Assembly (NCBI GenBank): GCA_009923895.1
Contig: RFSP01000136.1
Span: 1-5,391, forward strand
Length of the DNA: 5,391 nucleotides
Direction of reading: 5' to 3'
From: Betaproteobacteria bacterium
GTDB taxonomy: Bacteria > Pseudomonadota > Gammaproteobacteria > Burkholderiales > Burkholderiaceae_C
The position numbers and the translations under genes are program-made. The notes below the pieces were generated by a model that had not been told where the DNA came from, searched no databases, and saw nothing but the letters and a program-made list of their open reading frames with translations. This document shows, piece after piece, positions 1 to 5,391 of the stretch; the first letter of the stretch is position 1, and each line of letters starts with the position of its first letter.

Positions 1-1
1 A

Positions 2-241
2 ACTGCTCAGGCGGTGGAAGCCTTGGAGCGTGGCGAACGGCTCCTCAGCGACCCACAAAACCCAGAACCTGCAGAGCACGGCATACTGTTGGCTTGGAAG
101 GGCTTGGCATTGCACTTGGCGGGGCGAGAAAGCGAAAGCATTCGCGCCTTGCAGCAGTCTCGGACCTTTGACATTGAGGGGTCCACCGCGGAGATGGTCG
201 CGCGGATGCTGGGCGAGCCCATGGAAACGGCGAGGTCATGA
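2..241 (+). CDS. sctG: T3SS TPR-type chaperone, YscG/SctG-like (C-terminal fragment)
   Basis: This is the 3' end of a gene whose start lies before the window; 79 residues are visible. The sequence is helical and TPR-like: a first helix (AVEALERGERLL) is followed by a helix pair with the pattern W-x4-L-x-L-A-G-R-x3-S-I-x-A-L, then a last helix ending ARMLGEP. In Ysc systems YscG is a small TPR-fold protein that, with YscE, holds the needle subunit YscF in the cytoplasm before export. The C-terminal part of YscG, as I recall it, has a similar helix spacing, and yscG lies just upstream of yscH-yscI. The reading frame ends in an ATGA overlap with sctI, so the two are probably translationally coupled. 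The alternative is an HrpB1/HrpK-type protein, also TPR-like and also encoded upstream of the rod gene in Hrp systems. The Ysc-like neighbours favour SctG, but the missing N-terminus leaves this open. Confidence 0.6.
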   Translation, partial: TAQAVEALERGERLLSDPQNPEPAEHGILLAWKGLALHLAGRESESIRALQQSRTFDIEGSTAEMVARMLGEPMETARS

Positions 242-711
242 TGGATGCGATTCAAAAACTGATCCCTTCGTTTGCGCAAGAACTCGGCCCGGTGGCCTCG
301 TCGGTCACTTCCGGCTTGGCCGCAGGTTCGGATGTGGATCGATTCAGAATGGCGCTGCTGTCCGCCCCGTCCCAACTCCCTCCCGGGGTCATTGAGTCGA
401 CGGTGGGGCCCGCATCATCAAACGCCTCTGCACCTCCCCAAGCCTTGTTGCAGCCCGCTGCCTTGGCGGGAGCCACCGAGCCGGCCCACAATTTGGGCGA
501 CGCCATCTTGCAAACGCTGCAGGCGGCGTCCACTCAAATGCAGACCTCTTGGAGCCAGGCGGCTGAAATCGTGCAGGCCCCCAACCTCCAGATGGCCGAC
601 ATGCTGCAACTGCAAATGGCGGTGATCCAGACCAGCATCCAGTACGAGCTTTTGGGCAAGGGCATTGGCAAAGCCACACAGAACCTGGAACAAATTCTCA
701 AGACGCAATGA
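238..711 (+). CDS. sctI: T3SS inner rod protein SctI (YscI/HrpB2 family)
   Basis: The product has 157 residues. SctI forms the short inner rod that connects the export gate to the needle and is itself secreted early. Two features identify it. The first is an N-terminal D-V-D-R-F-R-x-A-L segment (residues 32-40), matching the x-x-x-R-F-x-x-A-L motif of rod proteins. The second is an amphipathic C-terminal helix from about residue 119 to the end, with Q-M-A-V-I-Q-T-S-I-Q-Y-E-L-L and a terminal ATQNLEQILKTQ that parallels the YscI end (I-x-I-Q-E-E-L, then S-Q-N-V-E-T-L). The middle (about 50-95) is rich in Ala and Pro and probably disordered. YscI is about 115 residues, so this protein is longer, mostly in that middle part. 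There are two adjacent ATG codons, at 238 and 241. A GAGG at 232-235 is better spaced (5 nt) for the second. The start overlaps the stop of the upstream gene. Confidence 0.88.
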   Translation: MMDAIQKLIPSFAQELGPVASSVTSGLAAGSDVDRFRMALLSAPSQLPPGVIESTVGPASSNASAPPQALLQPAALAGATEPAHNLGDAILQTLQAASTQMQTSWSQAAEIVQAPNLQMADMLQLQMAVIQTSIQYELLGKGIGKATQNLEQILKTQ

Positions 712-766
712 CCTTGATATGACTGTGCTTCCGTACCAAGGGTCCCACAGGATCCACGAATTTCTG

Positions 767-1582
767 ATGGGTCTGCGCATCGGCGTGCGCCGAGGGCTTT
801 CATGGCTGGGCGCCTGTGCGGCCGCCACACTGATCACGGCGTGCACGGGCAGTGTCGAGTTGCTCGCCTCCATTCCGGAGCCCGACGCCAACGAGGTCAT
901 CGCCGCGTTGGTCAACGCTGGAATTCGGGCCGAAAAGGTCGCTGGCAAAGAGGGCATGGTGGGTGTGAGGGTCGAAGCCCCCATGGCTGCGCGCGCTGTC
1001 GACACCTTGCGAGTGCTGGGGCTGCCGCGAGAGCATTTTTCAGGCATGGGCCAGGTGTTTCGAAAAGATGGCCTGATTTCTTCTCCTGTCGAAGAGCGGG
1101 CACGCTACCTCAGTGCCTTGTCACAAGACCTCTCGGCCACCTTGTCACGCATTGATGGCGTGCTCTTTGCCCGTGTGCACTTGGTGCTGCCGGAGCGGGG
1201 CCCAGCCAATGAGGCCGACACGCCCTCCACGGCAGCGGTGTTCATCAAGCATCAAAAGGATGTCGACCTGGAGTTGTTGCAACCGCAGGTGCGCCGCATG
1301 GTGGTCAACAGCATTCCCAATCTTGCACCCGAGCGTGTGTCTATCGTTTTGGTGCCCAGCAATGCCACCCGTCAATCCGTGCAGCTGGTGTGGACCACGG
1401 TCTTGGGATTTCGTGTCGAGGCGGATGCCGCCACGCCGCTGCGGGTGCTCCTTTCGGTGCTGGCCCTGTTGGCCGTGCTGGGCATTGGCGTGGCCTCTTA
1501 CCTGGGCTGGAAATACCTCTACCTGCCCCGCAAGCCCGCCCCCTCCGAAGACACCGATGACGCGAAGGCGGAGGCGGCGTGA
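767..1582 (+). CDS. sctJ: T3SS inner-membrane ring lipoprotein SctJ (YscJ/HrcJ family)
   Basis: SctJ oligomerises with SctD to form the inner-membrane ring of the basal body. From ATG 767 the product has 271 residues. A lipoprotein signal (basic start MGLRIGVRRG, hydrophobic stretch, lipobox LITAC) puts the lipidated Cys at residue 26. Two ring-building domains follow, at about 28-90 and 110-195, joined by the family-typical linker KDGLISSPVEE (100-110). Further YscJ landmarks are IDGVLFARVHLVLPE (129-143), VFIKH (158-162) and V-N-S-I-x-x-L-A. A single membrane helix at about 225-247 is followed by a charged cytoplasmic tail. I chose 767 because it gives a normal-length signal peptide; an AGGA lies 14 nt upstream. 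The ATG at 719 would add 16 residues before the signal. The frame stays open further upstream to a TTG at 665 inside sctI, which is unlikely. It ends in a GTGA overlap with sctK. Confidence 0.93.
   Translation: MGLRIGVRRGLSWLGACAAATLITACTGSVELLASIPEPDANEVIAALVNAGIRAEKVAGKEGMVGVRVEAPMAARAVDTLRVLGLPREHFSGMGQVFRKDGLISSPVEERARYLSALSQDLSATLSRIDGVLFARVHLVLPERGPANEADTPSTAAVFIKHQKDVDLELLQPQVRRMVVNSIPNLAPERVSIVLVPSNATRQSVQLVWTTVLGFRVEADAATPLRVLLSVLALLAVLGIGVASYLGWKYLYLPRKPAPSEDTDDAKAEAA
1570..1574 (+). promoter_or_regulatory. Ribosome binding site for sctK
   Basis: A GGAGG sits inside the last codons of sctJ, 4 nt before the GTG at 1579. The motif is a strong match to the anti-Shine-Dalgarno sequence, although the spacing is short. 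It supports the GTG start and coupled translation with sctJ. Confidence 0.55.
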
Positions 1583-2262
1583 ATTTGGCCCAACGGTTTT
1601 GGCGATTGCCCGAGCGCCTGGGACGCGAGGTGTTTCACTTCATTTTTCACCCCTCGCTCTACCTTCACTCTGAGCGAGCCCAGTCGGCGTTGCCTCCACA
1701 TTTGAAGCCCCTGGCGTCATTGCCGCCAGGCGCCAAAGCCTCGGCGGCGTGGTGTGCGCAGCTTCCTGCCGTGGGCGAAGGGGACTTGGTGTTCGACCGG
1801 GTGGAGCACCGCATGGCCCTTCTGCCTCCTGAAGGTTTGAGGAGTTTGGCCCTGTGGGCTGGGGCCCTCGGCGTGTCTGCAGATTTGAAGCGGGTGGTCT
1901 TGCGCGAAGAACGCGAGAGCTTGGCACCACTGTTGCCTGATTCGGTGTGGGCCTGGATACACGCCCAAGACAGTCCCGCGCCGTGGCCTCCCACGCCTTT
2001 GCCATCGTTGTCGGCGTTGACCGAGCAGCTGCAATCCTGCGGATGGGCTTGTCTGGAGATGTTGTGTGAACAACTGCCTGCTTCGTTGGGTCAACGGCTG
2101 CGCTTGAAGTTGCCGTTGCTGCCCCAGGGCACCGGGCTCACTGCGCCGGCCGCCTCACAAGACGCCCTGAAGTGGCTGTCGCGAGCCTATGCACCTGCGG
2201 TGCAAGCTTGGGACCCGTCATGGGAGCCTCAGTGGCAGCAAGCCCTGGCGTCCGGTGCTTGA
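1579..2262 (+). CDS. sctK: T3SS sorting-platform protein SctK (YscK family)
   Basis: The product has 227 residues and begins with GTG in a GTGA overlap with the sctJ stop. SctK sits at the top of the cytoplasmic sorting platform, linking the SctQ pods to the cytoplasmic face of the inner-membrane ring. SctK proteins are poorly conserved, so this call rests on scattered matches and on position. FHPSLYLHSE (23-32) resembles the YscK segment F-C-P-A-A-Y-L-H-L-E. A middle L-x-L-W-A-G-A-L-G-V helix is followed by L-K-R-V-V-L. QRLRLKLPL (172-180) resembles the YscK segment K-R-L-S-L-R-L-P-L. The gene lies between sctJ and sctL, exactly where yscK and bscK lie. No membrane helix or signal peptide is visible, as expected for a cytoplasmic protein. 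The Hrp counterpart at this place would be HrpB4, but the motifs fit YscK better. Confidence 0.82.
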   Translation: MNLAQRFWRLPERLGREVFHFIFHPSLYLHSERAQSALPPHLKPLASLPPGAKASAAWCAQLPAVGEGDLVFDRVEHRMALLPPEGLRSLALWAGALGVSADLKRVVLREERESLAPLLPDSVWAWIHAQDSPAPWPPTPLPSLSALTEQLQSCGWACLEMLCEQLPASLGQRLRLKLPLLPQGTGLTAPAASQDALKWLSRAYAPAVQAWDPSWEPQWQQALASGA

Positions 2263-2273
2263 AGTCTCGGTGC

Positions 2274-2277
2274 GGAG
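2274..2277 (+). promoter_or_regulatory. Ribosome binding site for sctL
   Basis: GGAG lies 10 nt before ATG 2288 in the 25-nt gap after the sctK stop. It decides the start: the frame is open upstream into sctK, but nothing upstream resembles SctL. Confidence 0.5.
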
Positions 2278-2287
2278 TGCTCTGAGC

Positions 2288-2920
2288 ATGAAATTCGTTC
2301 GACTTCAAGATCTCGAAGGTCGTCAGTGGGATCACATCGACCCGGCCCAAGTGGTGCTCAAAGCCAAAGACGTGGCTGTGTGGACCGATGCCCAAGCCCT
2401 GCTGGAGCGAGCCCGCTCCGACGCTGAGCGCATCCGCCTGGAGGCCACCCAAGCATTTGAGTCGGAGAAATCACGGGGCTACGAAGAAGGCCTGCAAGAG
2501 GCCCGCCTCGAACAAACCGAACGGATGATTGAAAACGCCACACGCATGGTGGAGTTCTTTGCCTCCGTGGAGCAGCGCATGGTGGGCTTGGTGATGGATG
2601 CGGTGCGTCGCATCATTGCCGACTACTCTGACGCCGAGCGGGTGATGGCTGTGGTGCGCAGCGGCTTGCACGTGATGCGCAACCAGAAGCAGCTCACCCT
2701 GCGGCTGGCTCCAGAGCATGCTCCCCAGGTCAGCGCGCGTGCGGCGGAGCTGTTGCAGTCCTTCCCCGGCATTGGCATGCTCGACATCGTGCCCGATTCA
2801 CGCCTCAAAGGTGATGCGGCCATATTGGAGAGCGAGATCGGCGTGGTGGAGGCCAGCATCGACATGCAGATGCAGGCTTTGGAACACGGCTTTCAGAAGA
2901 TGCTGGGAAGCCGTCAGTGA
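2288..2920 (+). CDS. sctL: T3SS ATPase stator SctL (YscL family)
   Basis: The product has 210 residues. SctL dimers form the spokes that tether the SctN hexamer to the SctQ/SctK pods, and they restrain ATPase activity. The family is related to flagellar FliH and to the peripheral stalk of F/V-type ATPases. Residues about 35-105 form a charged Ala/Glu/Arg-rich helix containing S-R-G-Y-E-E-G (62-68), which parallels the Q-L-G-W-Q-A-G segment of YscL. The globular C-terminal part shows D-A-V-R-R-I-I-A-D-Y, V-V-R-S-G-L followed by NQKQ (132-135), and AAILESEIGVVEASID (177-192). All three align with YscL, whose last motif reads C-I-L-E-T-E-V-G-I-I-D-A-S-I-D. The length is close to YscL (about 220). 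The start MKFVRL is preceded by GGAG. The gene ends in a GTGA overlap with sctN, which fits the SctL-SctN partnership. Confidence 0.94.
   Translation: MKFVRLQDLEGRQWDHIDPAQVVLKAKDVAVWTDAQALLERARSDAERIRLEATQAFESEKSRGYEEGLQEARLEQTERMIENATRMVEFFASVEQRMVGLVMDAVRRIIADYSDAERVMAVVRSGLHVMRNQKQLTLRLAPEHAPQVSARAAELLQSFPGIGMLDIVPDSRLKGDAAILESEIGVVEASIDMQMQALEHGFQKMLGSRQ
2905..2910 (+). promoter_or_regulatory. Ribosome binding site for sctN
   Basis: GGGAAG lies 6 nt before GTG 2917. This supports the GTG over the in-frame ATG codons at 2944 and 2947. The GTG start also keeps the N-terminal segment at about the length seen in YscN. Confidence 0.5.
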
Positions 2921-4281
2921 AGACCTTTGACTACGTCACCGACATGATGCAGCTGGCGCTGGAAGACACGCCCACGCTGCGCATCAAGGGGCGCGTGGTG
3001 CAAGTCGTGGGCACCATCATCAAAGCCGTGGTGCCTGCGGTGAAGATTGGTGAGGTCTGCATCCTGCGTCACCCTGGCGAAGACTTTGAGATGAAAGCCG
3101 AGGTGGTGGGCTTTGCGCGCGACGCCGCCCTGCTCACGCCCATTGGTGACATGTACGGCATTTCTGCCACCACCGAAGTCACCCCCACGGGGCGCGCGCA
3201 CATGGTGCCGGTGGGCGACGGCTTGCTGGGCCGCGTGCTGGACGGCTTGGGGCAACCGCTGGACTTGGCCGAACGCGGCCCGCTCGAAGCGGATCGTTTC
3301 TATCCTGTTTTTGCCGAGGCCCCTGACCCCATGAAGCGGCGGGTCATCAAAGACCCGATGCCCTTGGGTGTGCGTGCCATCGATGCGCTGCTCACCTGCG
3401 GAGAGGGACAACGCATGGGTATTTTTGCTGCCGCAGGCGGTGGCAAATCCACCTTGCTGGGCATGCTGGTCAAAGGGGCCGCCGTGGACGTGACCGTGGT
3501 GGCGCTCATTGGTGAGCGGGGTCGCGAGGTGCGCGAATTTTTGGAGCACGAGCTCGGGCCCGAAGGTCGTCGTCGTGCGGTGATTGTGTGCGCCACGTCG
3601 GACAAATCGTCCATGGAGCGTGCCAAAGCCGCCTATGTGGCCACGGCCATCGCAGAGTACTTCCGTGACCAAGGCAAGAAGGTCTTGTTTCTCATGGATT
3701 CGGTCACCCGATTTGCCCGAGCCCAACGCGAGATTGGCTTGGCCGCCGGGGAACCTCCCACCCGCCGTGGCTATCCGCCCTCAGTGTTCGCCACGCTGCC
3801 GAAGTTGATGGAGCGTGTGGGCATGAATGACAAAGGCTCCATCACGGCGCTGTACACCGTGCTGGTGGAAGGCGATGACATGACCGAGCCCATTGCCGAC
3901 GAAACGCGGTCCATTTTGGACGGCCACATCATTTTGTCGCGAGCGCTCGCCGCATCCAACCACTACCCTGCCATCGACGTGTTGGCCTCAGCCAGCCGTG
4001 TTCAAAACAACGTGGTCCCGCCCGAGCACCGGGCTGCTGCAGGGCGCATGCGCGAGCTCATGGCCAAGTACGCGGAAGTGGAGCTGCTGGTCAAGATTGG
4101 CGAATACAAGCGAGGAGGCGACAAGACCACCGACGAGGCCATCGACAAGATTGAGCACATCCGTCAGTTTCTCAAGCAAAGGACCGACGATCGCGCCGAC
4201 TTTGACGCCACCCTGGGCTCCTTGAGCGAGATCACGGAACTGCCGCCCATTCCTGCGCGCGAGTCCGCGGCGGGCCATTGA
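2917..4281 (+). CDS. sctN: T3SS ATPase SctN (YscN/HrcN family)
   Basis: The product has 454 residues. SctN is the cytoplasmic hexameric ATPase at the base of the injectisome; it strips chaperones from cargo and helps unfold it for export. An N-terminal beta-barrel (about 20-95) contains IKGRVVQVVGTIIKAVVPAV. The RecA-like core follows, with Walker A FAAAGGGKST (170-179, Lys177), the catalytic-Glu loop GERGREVREF (199-208, Glu200), Walker B VLFLMD (256-261), and the ATPase alpha/beta signature PAIDVLASAS (351-360) followed by Arg361, the likely arginine finger. GEPPTRRGYPPSVF (278-291) and E-G-D-D-M-T-E-P are also present. The helical C-terminal domain recognises cargo-chaperone pairs. Long stretches are near-identical to YscN as I recall it, which excludes flagellar FliI and F1 subunits. 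All catalytic residues are intact. The tail TELPPIPARESAAGH extends beyond the usual end. It starts with GTG overlapping sctL; sctO begins 12 nt after its stop. Confidence 0.98.
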   Translation: MKTFDYVTDMMQLALEDTPTLRIKGRVVQVVGTIIKAVVPAVKIGEVCILRHPGEDFEMKAEVVGFARDAALLTPIGDMYGISATTEVTPTGRAHMVPVGDGLLGRVLDGLGQPLDLAERGPLEADRFYPVFAEAPDPMKRRVIKDPMPLGVRAIDALLTCGEGQRMGIFAAAGGGKSTLLGMLVKGAAVDVTVVALIGERGREVREFLEHELGPEGRRRAVIVCATSDKSSMERAKAAYVATAIAEYFRDQGKKVLFLMDSVTRFARAQREIGLAAGEPPTRRGYPPSVFATLPKLMERVGMNDKGSITALYTVLVEGDDMTEPIADETRSILDGHIILSRALAASNHYPAIDVLASASRVQNNVVPPEHRAAAGRMRELMAKYAEVELLVKIGEYKRGGDKTTDEAIDKIEHIRQFLKQRTDDRADFDATLGSLSEITELPPIPARESAAGH

Positions 4282-4282
4282 T

Positions 4283-4286
4283 GGAG
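4283..4286 (+). promoter_or_regulatory. Ribosome binding site for sctO
   Basis: GGAG lies 7 nt before ATG 4294, in the short gap after the sctN stop. The spacing favours ATG 4294 over the in-frame ATG at 4300 (13 nt away). Confidence 0.5.
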
Positions 4287-4293
4287 CGCACCC

Positions 4294-4791
4294 ATGGCCA
4301 TGATCGACCAGTTGCTCACCATCAAGTCGTTTCGCGAGCGCCAGGCAGAAACCGCCCTGCACAAGACCCGGGTCGAATTGGCCGACGCGCACCGCATCGA
4401 AGAAGTCGCCGAACACGATTTGCACACCTTCATGCGTCAAGCGCAAGAGGACGAAATCCGCTGGTTTGAAGAATTGTGCTCGCGTGTGGTGAAGCTTCGA
4501 GACATCGAAGAAGTGCAGACCGATGTGGCCATCTTGCGGGCCGAACAAGCCCACAAAGAGCAGGAATTGGAGCAGGCCCAAGCCCGGCGGGCCCAGGCAC
4601 AATCCACGTTCAATCAAGCGACCCAAGTCATGAAGGAAGCCACCACGGCCCGGGAAAAGTTCGAAGAACTGGCCCAGCAGCACCACGCCGCACTCGGAAA
4701 AGAAGCCGAACGCAAAGAGGACCTCGAGCTTGAGGAACTGGCCTCCATCGTGCGCGAGCGCGAAGAATTGAGGATGCACGCCGATGCCTGA
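4294..4791 (+). CDS. sctO: T3SS ATPase stalk protein SctO (YscO family)
   Basis: The product has 165 residues. SctO is a coiled-coil hairpin that sits in the central pore of the SctN hexamer and links it to the export gate SctV; flagellar FliJ and the F1 gamma subunit are analogues. It can also escort free chaperones. The sequence is almost wholly helical and rich in Glu, Ala, Gln and Arg, with no Pro and no Gly before residue about 137. The start MIDQLLTIKSFRERQAE fits the YscO pattern M-I-x-x-L-x-x-V-K-x-x-R-x-x-R-A-E. Further parallels with YscO are the segment around E-D-E-I-R-W-F-E-E, followed by L-R-D-I-E-E-V-Q, and R-E-K-F-E-E-L near 124-131. ATG 4300 would give the same protein two residues shorter. 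The last 8 nt overlap the start of sctP. Confidence 0.9.
   Translation: MAMIDQLLTIKSFRERQAETALHKTRVELADAHRIEEVAEHDLHTFMRQAQEDEIRWFEELCSRVVKLRDIEEVQTDVAILRAEQAHKEQELEQAQARRAQAQSTFNQATQVMKEATTAREKFEELAQQHHAALGKEAERKEDLELEELASIVREREELRMHADA
4770..4774 (+). promoter_or_regulatory. Ribosome binding site for sctP
   Basis: GAGGA lies inside the end of sctO, 9 nt before ATG 4784. The motif and spacing support that ATG as the start of sctP. Confidence 0.5.
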
Positions 4792-5391
4792 GCGGCCCAT
4801 TCATCTGGACTTGACGCCCCAGGGGCAAGTGCCATTTCAGGCCGAAGGTCGGCATCCGGGCACCCGCGACCCTGACCCGGAGTCGGCTCGCCGGTTTGCG
4901 CAATCGCTGGGCTCAGGCACCGCCGCCGACGAAAGCCGTGCAACCAACGGCGATGCGGCCCTGCCCCGTCCTTTCGATTTGCTGGGTCGCAAAGCGGCGC
5001 ATCCTGCGACCAACGACCCTGCCGCGGCGCCCACCGAGCCCCTCTTGCAATCTTTGCAGGGCATGGTCCAGCAACTGATGGTGGGCGACGGCCAAGACGG
5101 ACGCCGCATGTTGCGTGTGGAAATCGACCCCGAAGTGTTGCCAGGCGTTTCTCTGACTTTGCAGGAGGATGCAGGGGCTTGGGTCGCTGAATTCGAGTGC
5201 AATCGCGAGGAGAGCTTTGTGCTTTTGGCCCGCCCTGCATCGGAGATGGCCAAGAAGCTGGCGGACAGCCTGGGCCAAGACGCCGTCTGGCGCGTCACGG
5301 CTGAGGGTCTGCCCGCGGATGGGGCTTGGCAGTCGCTCGTGCAGACCCACCTCGCAAGGCCGGGCGTCGAGGCCTGTGCCAGCGGTGGATC
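4784..5391 (+). CDS. sctP: T3SS needle-length/substrate-switch protein SctP (YscP/HpaP-like), 3' end missing
   Basis: The frame stays open from ATG 4784 to the window end (202 complete codons), so the C-terminus is missing. SctP is exported during needle assembly, measures needle length, and acts on SctU to switch export from needle subunits to translocators and effectors. Residues 1 to about 80 are rich in Pro, Ala, Asp and Arg and look disordered. From about 85 the chain becomes ordered: a helix E-P-L-L-Q-S-L-Q-G-M-V-Q-Q-L, then R-M-L-R-V-E-I-D-P-E-V-L-P-G-V-S-L-T-L (108-126), then A-W-V-A-E-F-E-C and a helix E-M-A-K-K-L-A-D-S-L. This is the beta-beta-helix pattern of the substrate-switch (T3S4) domain shared by YscP, HpaC/HpaP and flagellar FliK. 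Position right after sctO matches yscP and bscP. The protein is far shorter than YscP (about 500 residues). It overlaps sctO by 8 nt. Confidence 0.8.
   Translation, partial: MPERPIHLDLTPQGQVPFQAEGRHPGTRDPDPESARRFAQSLGSGTAADESRATNGDAALPRPFDLLGRKAAHPATNDPAAAPTEPLLQSLQGMVQQLMVGDGQDGRRMLRVEIDPEVLPGVSLTLQEDAGAWVAEFECNREESFVLLARPASEMAKKLADSLGQDAVWRVTAEGLPADGAWQSLVQTHLARPGVEACASGG

Noticed and set aside
712..741. Possible hairpin between CCTTG (712-716) and CAAGG (737-741)
   Set aside because: The stem is only 5 bp with a 20-nt loop and no T-run, so it is not a terminator and is likely chance.
418..1047. 209-codon open frame on the - strand
   Set aside because: It is antisense to sctI and the signal and first domain of sctJ, with no recognisable motif.
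2..2262. Reading the first genes as a Hrp2-type hrpB1-hrpB2-hrcJ-hrpB4 set
   Set aside because: The gene order fits, but sctK, sctL, sctN and sctO motifs match Ysc proteins more closely, and sctP rather than hrcT follows sctO. It remains a fallback for the first fragment only.
2914..3726. 270-codon open frame on the - strand
   Set aside because: It lies antisense to the conserved ATPase core of sctN. GC-rich third positions on the + strand keep the opposite frame free of stops. The predicted product is His/Gly-rich and of low complexity.
4278..4469. + strand frame beginning TTG-ATG at the sctN stop, with ATG 4281 sharing a base with the TGA
   Set aside because: The overlap looks like coupling, but this frame gives an Arg/His-rich shadow of sctO. 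The YscO-like frame starts at 4294 with a better placed ribosome binding site.
3988..4800. 270-codon open frame on the - strand
   Set aside because: It is antisense to the end of sctN and all of sctO, both well supported by motifs, and crosses two gene boundaries on the other strand.
4614..5350. Several overlapping - strand frames (4614-5240, 4837-5298, 4913-5350)
   Set aside because: They lie opposite the end of sctO and sctP. The + strand sctP frame is open throughout, has a ribosome binding site and a recognisable domain; the - strand frames have none of these.

Overview
The window is the core of a type III secretion system (T3SS, injectisome) locus. Eight genes lie head to tail on the + strand and fill almost all of the sequence. 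In order they are a truncated TPR-type chaperone (YscG/SctG-like), sctI (inner rod), sctJ (inner-membrane ring lipoprotein), sctK (sorting-platform protein), sctL (ATPase stator), sctN (ATPase), sctO (stalk) and a truncated sctP (needle-length and substrate-switch protein). Calls rest on protein motifs and on remembered family sequences; no search was run. The resemblance is to the Ysc family (Yersinia Ysc, Pseudomonas Psc, Bordetella Bsc) rather than the plant-type Hrp systems. SctN, SctL, SctJ, SctK and SctO each carry several motifs that line up with their Yersinia counterparts.

Layout: 2-241 is the 3' end of the chaperone gene; 238-711 sctI; 767-1582 sctJ (719 is an alternative start); 1579-2262 sctK; 2288-2920 sctL; 2917-4281 sctN; 4294-4791 sctO; 4784-5391 sctP, which runs off the window. 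Adjacent genes are coupled tightly: ATGA at 238-241, GTGA at 1579-1582, GTGA at 2917-2920 and an 8-nt overlap at 4784-4791. The only gaps are 55 nt (7 nt if sctJ starts at 719), 25 nt and 12 nt. I see no promoter or terminator, so the window looks like the interior of one long operon, and its promoter must lie upstream of base 1.

How the genes work together: SctJ is half of the double inner-membrane ring and SctI joins the export gate to the needle as the inner rod. On the cytoplasmic side SctK and SctL form the pods and spokes that hold the SctN hexamer, with SctO as its central stalk. SctN uses ATP to release chaperones and unfold cargo. SctP sets needle length and triggers the switch to late substrates. 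The first gene probably keeps the needle subunit soluble before export.

Organism: the DNA is GC-rich, with GC-rich third positions but frequent TTG leucine codons. The unbroken I-J-K-L-N-O-P order is the arrangement I recall for the Bordetella bsc locus. This suggests a betaproteobacterium, probably Burkholderiales, but that is inference; no phylogenetic marker is present. All strong reverse-strand open frames lie over well-supported genes and are best read as shadows. I found no mobile element, CRISPR array, RNA gene or repeat family. The system itself is known; the points worth a second look are its hybrid layout, the missing yscH, the very short SctP ruler, the sctI-sctJ junction and the extra tail on SctN.
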